Part shown: positions 35,517 to 40,021 of the stretch, in pieces
Layout: each line of letters begins with the position of its first letter
How positions within the stretch are numbered: position 1 is the stretch's first letter
Assembly (NCBI GenBank): GCA_001941075.1
Contig: MSHH01000030.1
Span: forward strand, 1 to 40,021
Length of the DNA stretch: 40,021 nucleotides
Source of the DNA: Oscillospiraceae bacterium Zagget6
Lineage (GTDB): Bacteria > Bacillota > Clostridia > Oscillospirales > Oscillospiraceae
Direction of reading: 5' to 3'
The notes under the pieces: model-generated
What the model saw: only the letters and a program-made list of their open reading frames with translations
The model's database searches: none
What the model was told of the DNA's origin: nothing
Position numbers and translations under genes: made by a program

Positions 35517-36532
35517 GGCGTTTTTCCTCCCTTGTGGGGCTTGTCCGCCGGATGCTTTTTGGGCGGGTTCCGGCGCTGCTCGTCCTCCTCGTACGCCTGA
35601 ATGATGCGCTGCACCAGGGCGTGGCGCACCACGTCGGCCCCGGTCAGGCGGCGAATGGCGATGTCCTCCACCCCGTTCAGCACCCGCATGGCCTCCTTCA
35701 GGCCGGAGGTCTGGTCTTTCGGCAGGTCGATTTGGGTGATGTCGCCGGTGATGACGATTTTGGAGCCGAAGCCCAGCCGGGTCAGGAACATCTTCATCTG
35801 CTCCCGGGAGGTGTTCTGGGCCTCGTCCAGGATGATGAACGAGTCGTCCAGCGTCCGGCCCCGCATGTAGGCCAGGGGCGCCACCTCGATGTTGCCCCGC
35901 TCCACATACTTCTCATAGGTCTCGCTGCCCAGCATTTCAAACAGGGCGTCGTACAGGGGCCGCAGGTAGGGGTCCACCTTGCTCTGGAGGTCGCCGGGCA
36001 GGAACCCCAGCCGCTCCCCGGCCTCCACCGCCGGGCGGGTCAGGATGATGCGGTTGACCTCCCGGGCCTTGAACGCGGCCACCGCCGCCGCCACCGCCAG
36101 GTAGGTCTTGCCGGTGCCCGCAGGCCCCACCCCCAGGGTGATGGTGTGGGTCTGGATGTCCTTGACGTAGCGGGCCTGTCCCACGGTCTTGGCCTTGATG
36201 GGCTTGCCGTTGGCGGTGACGCAGACCACGTCCTTCGCCATGTCGTTGATGCGCTCCTCCTGGCCCGCCCGGGCCAGGGAGATCATGTAGCGGATGTTCT
36301 GCTCGTTCAGCGGCTCGCCCCGGGCGATGAGGCTCATCAGGCCCTGGACGGTTTTCACCGCCAGCAGCACCTGCTCCGCCTCGCCGCTGATTTTCAGCTC
36401 TTCCTCCCGGATCAAAATGCGAACGGACAACTCCCGCTCGATGATGCGGATATTTTCATCAAAAGCGCCGAAGAGGGTGGCCGCTTCCTCCATCCGCTCC
36501 AGACTGACGCGCTGTTCGATCAATGGGTTCAT
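35513..36532 (-). CDS. phoH: PhoH-like ATPase
   Basis: A 339-residue P-loop NTPase. A KH-like N-terminal part, Walker A GPAGTGKT (136-143), Walker [10 protein letters not shown], and GDITQIDLP. PhoH is thought to act in RNA metabolism with YbeY, with which it is coupled here. The start is uncertain: the ATG at 36532 directly touches its AAGGAG, leaving no spacing, whereas the in-frame TTG at 36523 has nine bases and gives [15 protein letters not shown] think TTG is the likelier start. The sequence immediately upstream of AAGGAG is a heptad repeat, so the leader was probably formed by the repeat. Confidence 0.92.
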   Translation of the reverse strand: MNPLIEQRVSLERMEEAATLFGAFDENIRIIERELSVRILIREEELKISGEAEQVLLAVKTVQGLMSLIARGEPLNEQNIRYMISLARAGQEERINDMAKDVVCVTANGKPIKAKTVGQARYVKDIQTHTITLGVGPAGTGKTYLAVAAAVAAFKAREVNRIILTRPAVEAGERLGFLPGDLQSKVDPYLRPLYDALFEMLGSETYEKYVERGNIEVAPLAYMRGRTLDDSFIILDEAQNTSREQMKMFLTRLGFGSKIVITGDITQIDLPKDQTSGLKEAMRVLNGVEDIAIRRLTGADVVRHALVQRIIQAYEEDEQRRNPPKKHPADKPHKGGKTP

Positions 36533-36539
36533 CTCCTTC

Positions 36540-36633
36540 GTTAGCTGTTAGCTATTAGCCGTTAGCTGTTAGCCAGGTGCTGCAAATCAAAGACGCTGGG
36601 CTTAAAATCCAGCACCACCAAGCTAATAGCTCA
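36540..36633. repeat. Short heptad-ended element (yqfD-phoH gap)
   Basis: Left arm 36540-36570 (TTAGCTG TTAGCTA TTAGCCG TTAGCTG), core of about 50 bases bounded by CAGGTGCT and AGCACCACC, right arm 36619-36630. It fills the whole gap between the phoH ribosome binding site and the yqfD stop codon. Confidence 0.75.
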
Positions 36634-36637
36634 TTTG

Positions 36638-37837
36638 CTAATTCCCCAGCTCCACCGTTCGCCCAATTTGCTCCAAACACGAGGCCCGCAGGGTGCCGGT
36701 CAGCACGCCGTCCACCTCTTCAAAGCTGATTTGGCTGGAGAGCAGCTGTCCCTCCTCCCCCAGCAGGGCGGAGAGCCGGGTCTCCAGCACCCCGGTCAGG
36801 TAGTCCTCGGCGCTGGCCCGGTCCACGCTGGCGGAGGTCCGCTCGCCGGTGGCGACGGTCAATTTCTCCCATGCCAGGGGCAAAACCGTCCCGCCCGGCA
36901 AAGTCAGGGCGTAAACTTTTTTTATTTTACCACAGGTCAGACCGGAAATGCCACTGTTTTGATAAAATTTGACCGAGCGTTTTAAAATTTTTAACGAGTA
37001 CAGGGCCTGTTCTTTCTCTCCGGCCCCGGTTTCCGCCGTCAGGGGGGTGGCGGAGCGGAGGGTCCGGTTGGTCAGCGCCCAGACGTCCCCCTCCGCCCGG
37101 ACCTGCCGGGAGGACAGCACCGTTCCGCTGCCGTCGCCCCGCTCGTAGGTCTCCAGCCCGGAGATGAGGATCTCCCCTGCCAGCACCGCCTGCCCCTCCT
37201 CCACCTGGGTCTTGCCCCGGACGGCGTCCACGTCCACCACCACCCCGTCCACAGCGGCCACGATGTCCGCCGCCGCCGCGGGATCCTCCACCTCCGGGGC
37301 GGGAGTGGCCTCCCGTACCACCACCTCGGCGTAAATGCCGCTGATATTGACCGACAGAAAACTCAGCTCCCGCAGGTTCAGCAGGGCCTGATTTGCCAGC
37401 GCCCGGCAGTCCACGCCGGGGCCATAGGTGCCAATTCCGAATCCTAAGCAATCCAATTCGGTCAAAATGACGGAATTTGGGACGGCGGTGTTTCCCGTCA
37501 CTTCAATGACCCAAACGAACTGGGACAGAATGACAGCGCAAAAAAGTGCGAAAACCAGCCCGGCGGCCAGAGCGTACCGCCGCCGGAACCGATACAAAAA
37601 GGCGGGCAATCCAAAGCGCTGCTCCACCGTCAGCGCACACATGGCCCGCTCCGCCAACGCCCTGGCCCGGCGAAGCTGCCAGACAGGGAGCGTGACCCGA
37701 AGCACCTGGTCGCTCTCCCGCTCCACGTCCCAAAAGGGGAGGCGCGCCGTGCCGCACAGGTTCAGGAACCGCTCCGGGAACGCCCCCTCCAGGCGGATTT
37801 GCGCAGAACCGCCGATGAAATGGATGATTTTCCTCAC
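36638..37837 (-). CDS. yqfD: Sporulation protein YqfD (GTG start)
   Basis: A 399-residue protein of the YqfD family, expected in the mother cell in sporulation. N-terminal cytoplasmic domain (about 1-88), one membrane helix (about 90-112; YALAAGLVFALFCAVILSQFVW), then a large extracytoplasmic domain including GIYAEVVVREATPAP and VDGVVVDVDAVRGKTQV. The GTG at 37837 is preferred because AAAGGCGG precedes it and MRKIIHFIGG is the family start; the much longer open frame (to 38272) runs out of frame across yqfC. Together with yqfC it is the usual head of the phoH-ybeY-era operon. Confidence 0.88.
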   Translation of the reverse strand: MRKIIHFIGGSAQIRLEGAFPERFLNLCGTARLPFWDVERESDQVLRVTLPVWQLRRARALAERAMCALTVEQRFGLPAFLYRFRRRYALAAGLVFALFCAVILSQFVWVIEVTGNTAVPNSVILTELDCLGFGIGTYGPGVDCRALANQALLNLRELSFLSVNISGIYAEVVVREATPAPEVEDPAAAADIVAAVDGVVVDVDAVRGKTQVEEGQAVLAGEILISGLETYERGDGSGTVLSSRQVRAEGDVWALTNRTLRSATPLTAETGAGEKEQALYSLKILKRSVKFYQNSGISGLTCGKIKKVYALTLPGGTVLPLAWEKLTVATGERTSASVDRASAEDYLTGVLETRLSALLGEEGQLLSSQISFEEVDGVLTGTLRASCLEQIGRTVELGN

Positions 37838-37866
37838 GTTTCGCCCGCCTTTCTGCCGCCGCCCGG

Positions 37867-38145
37867 CTACTCCAGCTCCACGGCGCGGATAGCGCCTGTG
37901 ATGAGCAGGGAATCCCCGCTCATGGCCCCCAGGGTCAGCCCCTCCCCCCGGACCCGCACCAGCAGCCGCCCGCCGCTGATGCTGATCTCCTCCGGGCCGT
38001 AGGACAGGATGCCCCGGTGATTCTCCATCCGAAGTTCCCGTTTGCCCACCAGCTCGATGAGGGGCGCGCCCGCTACAACATCCGCCGGAAGTTCCAACGC
38101 CTCCGCTGCGGCGTCCATAAAATCCCAACGCTCTTTTTTTCCCAT
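37867..38145 (-). CDS. yqfC: Sporulation protein YqfC
   Basis: A 92-residue protein of the YqfC (YabP-like) family, under mother-cell sigma factor E control in Bacillus. The core LIELVGKRELRMENHRGILS followed by YGPEEISISGGRLLVRVRGE is characteristic. It precedes yqfD by 29 bases. GGAAG lies upstream of the ATG at 38145. No convincing sigma-E promoter is visible to me in the upstream region, which it shares with the divergent nrdD gene. Confidence 0.88.
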   Translation of the reverse strand: MGKKERWDFMDAAAEALELPADVVAGAPLIELVGKRELRMENHRGILSYGPEEISISGGRLLVRVRGEGLTLGAMSGDSLLITGAIRAVELE

Positions 38146-38269
38146 TCGCCGTCACTTCCCGCCTCCAGCCTATGCCGGAGGGGGCAAAAGGTTGCCTGTC
38201 CACCGCCGTTCCAGAGAGATTTTTTCCTTTTTCCCGCCGTTTGTGCAAAACGTAGAAATTTGCGTACCG

Positions 38270-38316
38270 CACGATGTAGTGGGGTCAAATTTTCTACACC
38301 ACAACATATTGATTTT
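38270..38316 (+). promoter_or_regulatory. Two candidate NrdR boxes upstream of nrdD
   Basis: Against the NrdR consensus ACACWATATATWGTGT, GCACGATGTAGTGGGG (38269-38284) matches about 10 of 16 and CCACAACATATTGATT (38299-38314) about 12 of 16. The two are 30 bases apart, i.e. about three helix turns, close to the 31-32 expected. The second overlaps the -35 element, fit for repression by NrdR at high dATP. Confidence 0.5.
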
Positions 38317-38337
38317 TGGCTTGGAATCTGGTATGCT
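38309..38337 (+). promoter_or_regulatory. Promoter of nrdD
   Basis: TTGATT (38309-38314), a 17-base spacer and TATGCT (38332-38337). It implies a leader of about 340 bases before the ATG at 38683. The leader has no ORF I trust and contains the palindromic repeat 38528-38598. Confidence 0.6.
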
Positions 38338-38527
38338 GAAAGCCACTCACCGGTGCGGTGCGCCGGCAGTCCATCGCACAAAAACAGAACCGTTTCCCGC
38401 ACGCACAGCCCCGCCCGCCGGGAAAGGCGGCGGCCGGTTTTAGATGCGGCGTTTTTCAACTTGCCATCATCGTTGTTTCTTTGTATCCGCATTTTACAGT
38501 GTTGTTTCCAACGGTCACGGCACTTTC

Positions 38528-38598
38528 TGTAGGGGCGGCCCGTGGCCGCCCAGGAACAAGAAGGCGTTTCCTGCGGGCGGCCGAGGGCCGCCCCTACA
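38528..38598. repeat. 71-bp palindromic GC-rich repeat in the nrdD leader
   Basis: TGTAGGGGCGGCC (38528-38540) is inverted as GGCCGCCCCTACA (38586-38598); inside, GGCCGCC and GGGCGGCC give further pairing. It is different from the ACCCCTCC element. The build (perfect inverted ends, no ORF) is that of a small non-autonomous element; transcribed, it forms a very stable hairpin about 85 bases before the nrdD start. Confidence 0.75.
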
Positions 38599-38682
38599 CA
38601 CAGCATCAAAACGGAGAAAAAGAGACTCGCCTGATTCACCCTTTTCGCATACACCCTGCGCACACCCCAAGGAGGAAGGAAC

Positions 38683-40021
38683 ATGAAAGTTATCAAGCGA
38701 GACGGCTCCACCGTCGATTTCGACCGCACAAAAATCATCGTCGCCGTCCAGAAGGCCAACGCCGCCGTTCCCCCGGAGGACCGCATCACCAACGCGGAGA
38801 TCGAGTCCATCGCGGACTACGTGGCCGCCGTGGACCGGCCCCGGCTGCTGGTGGAGGACATCCAGGACATGGTGGAAAATCAGCTGGTCAAAATCGGCAC
38901 CTATCCCCTGACCAAAGCCTATATCATCTACCGCTATCAGCGCTCCCTGGCCCGGAAGCAGAACACCACTGACAACGACATCCTCAAGCTGCTGGAGGGC
39001 ACCAACAAGGAGATGGCGGAGGAGAACTCCAACAAGGATACCAGCGTGGCCTCCACCCAGCGGGACTACATCGCCGGCATCGTCAGCCGGGACCTGACCC
39101 GCCGCCTGCTGCTGCCGGATAAAATTTCCAAGGCTCACGATGAGGGCGTGCTCCACTTCCACGACGCGGACTATTTCGTTCAGCCCATCTTCAACTGCTG
39201 CCTCATCAACATCGGGGACATGCTGGACAACGGCACCATGATGAACGGCAAGCTCATCGAAAGCCCCAAGAGCTTCCAAGTGGCCTGCACCGTCACCACC
39301 CAAATCATCGCCTGCGTTGCCTCCAACCAGTACGGCGGCCAGAGCGTGGACGTCAGTCACCTGGGCAAGTACCTGCGCCGCAGCCGGGACAAGTTCCGCA
39401 AGAAGATTTTGAACGCCGTGGGCGGCGACCTGCCCGCCGACGTGCTGGAGCGGCTGGTGGACGAGCGGGTGCGCACCGAGCTGTCCAACGGCGTGCAGAC
39501 CATCCAGTACCAGATCAACACCCTGATGACCACCAACGGCCAGTCCCCCTTCGTCACCCTGTTCCTCTACATCCGGGACAACGACCCCTATGAAGAGGAA
39601 AACGCCATGATTATCGAAGAGATCCTCCGCCAGCGGCTGGAGGGCATCAAGAACGAGAGCGGCGTCTACGTCACCCCCGCCTTCCCCAAGCTGGTCTACG
39701 TGCTGGACGAGAACAACAACCTCTCCGGCGGCAAGTACGACTACCTGACCCACCTGGCCGTCCGCTGCTCCGCCAAGCGGATGTACCCCGACTACATCTC
39801 CGCCAAGAAAATGCGGGAGAACTACCAGGGCAACGTGTTCTCCCCCATGGGCTGCCGCTCCTTCCTGGCCCCCTGGAAAAACGACAAGGGCGAGTACCAG
39901 TTCGAGGGCCGCTTCAACCAGGGCGTAGTCTCCATCAACCTGCCCCAGGTGGGTCTGGAGGTCCGGGGCAATATGGACAAGTTCTGGCCGGAGTTTGACC
40001 GGCGGCTGGAGCTGTGCAAGG
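38683..40021 (+). CDS. nrdD: Anaerobic (class III) ribonucleoside-triphosphate reductase, 5' part
   Basis: The first 446 codons of NrdD, open to the right edge of the window. The N-terminal ATP-cone (about 1-95; MKVIKRDGSTVDFDRTKI, the allosteric dATP/ATP switch) is complete. The catalytic domain shows FHDADYFVQPIFNCCLINIG (the FNC Cys near 172), SPKSFQVACTVTTQIIACVASNQYGGQSV, and SPMGCRSFLAPW (second conserved Cys near 391). The glycyl radical region lies beyond the window. The enzyme reduces ribonucleoside triphosphates to dNTPs without oxygen and needs the activase NrdG, probably downstream. GGAGGAAGG precedes the ATG. Candidate NrdR boxes upstream suggest dNTP-dependent repression. Confidence 0.96.
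   Translation, partial: MKVIKRDGSTVDFDRTKIIVAVQKANAAVPPEDRITNAEIESIADYVAAVDRPRLLVEDIQDMVENQLVKIGTYPLTKAYIIYRYQRSLARKQNTTDNDILKLLEGTNKEMAEENSNKDTSVASTQRDYIAGIVSRDLTRRLLLPDKISKAHDEGVLHFHDADYFVQPIFNCCLINIGDMLDNGTMMNGKLIESPKSFQVACTVTTQIIACVASNQYGGQSVDVSHLGKYLRRSRDKFRKKILNAVGGDLPADVLERLVDERVRTELSNGVQTIQYQINTLMTTNGQSPFVTLFLYIRDNDPYEEENAMIIEEILRQRLEGIKNESGVYVTPAFPKLVYVLDENNNLSGGKYDYLTHLAVRCSAKRMYPDYISAKKMRENYQGNVFSPMGCRSFLAPWKNDKGEYQFEGRFNQGVVSINLPQVGLEVRGNMDKFWPEFDRRLELCK

Noticed and set aside
14240-36633. The palindromic gaps as riboswitches or T-boxes
   Set aside because: No specifier loop, T-box sequence or known aptamer motif is visible, and the same sequences occur at gene ends rather than starts.
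37838-38272. N-terminal extension of yqfD to a 544-codon frame
   Set aside because: It runs out of frame through yqfC; the GTG at 37837 with a ribosome binding site gives the family length.
38515-39753. 412-codon minus-strand frame opposite nrdD
   Set aside because: Antisense shadow; NrdD motifs are complete on the plus strand.

Overview
The window is chromosomal DNA from a GC-rich, Gram-positive, anaerobic, spore-forming member of the Clostridia, most like the Oscillospiraceae (Flavonifractor/Intestinimonas/Oscillibacter type). This rests on sporulation genes (yqfC, yqfD, a SpoVD-like PBP), the Firmicutes order yqfC-yqfD-phoH-ybeY-era-yqzL-recO, a class III anaerobic ribonucleotide reductase, strong AGGAGG ribosome binding sites and a Gram-positive mraZ-led division cluster. 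The taxon is inferred from gene content only.

Layout. 1-1.3 kb: a sugar-nucleotide transferase gene. 1.37-2.95 kb: a tRNA operon (Val, Asp, Phe, Gly, Cys, Phe, Gly) interleaved with about 180-bp units built from inverted and direct pieces of tRNA-Gly. 3-4.3 kb: a small hypothetical gene, an XRE regulator and a probable type I toxin-antitoxin pair. 4.3-7.5 kb: a copper operon (csoR, then copA carrying an in-frame CopZ that has its own ribosome binding site). 7.6-8.2 kb: a short CRISPR array without cas genes. 8.4-10.7 kb (minus strand): birA, a Nudix CoA-pyrophosphatase and a cupin. 10.7-24.7 kb (minus strand): the division and cell-wall cluster mraZ-rsmH-ftsL-spoVD-(murE-like)-mraY-ftsW-murG-murA-ftsQ-ftsZ. 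It lacks murC, murD, murF and ftsA, and its Mur ligase has lost most catalytic motifs. 24.9-31.8 kb (minus): a coiled-coil protein, coaD, rsmD, uvrC, an HPr/Crh-like protein and mutS2. 31.9-38.1 kb (minus): recO, yqzL, era, a YcxB-like membrane protein, ybeY, phoH, yqfD, yqfC. 38.3-40 kb (plus): the 5' part of nrdD behind a long leader with candidate NrdR sites.

Most longer gaps between minus-strand genes hold non-coding repeats. One type has inverted ends made of degenerate 7-bp tandem units (AGCTAAC/AGCTAAT, GCAATTA/GCAATGT or TAGTGGC variants); the other is a GC-rich element starting AAACCCCTCC. The heptad arrays repeatedly lie on stop codons, and three genes end inside them.

Most novel in my reading: (1) the tRNA-Gly-derived structured repeat array; (2) the heptad-ended elements tied to gene 3' ends; (3) the degenerate Mur ligase in the murE position; (4) the holin-like toxin/antisense RNA pair; (5) the internal CopZ start; (6) the orphan CRISPR array; (7) the HPr homologue with Tyr at position 15.
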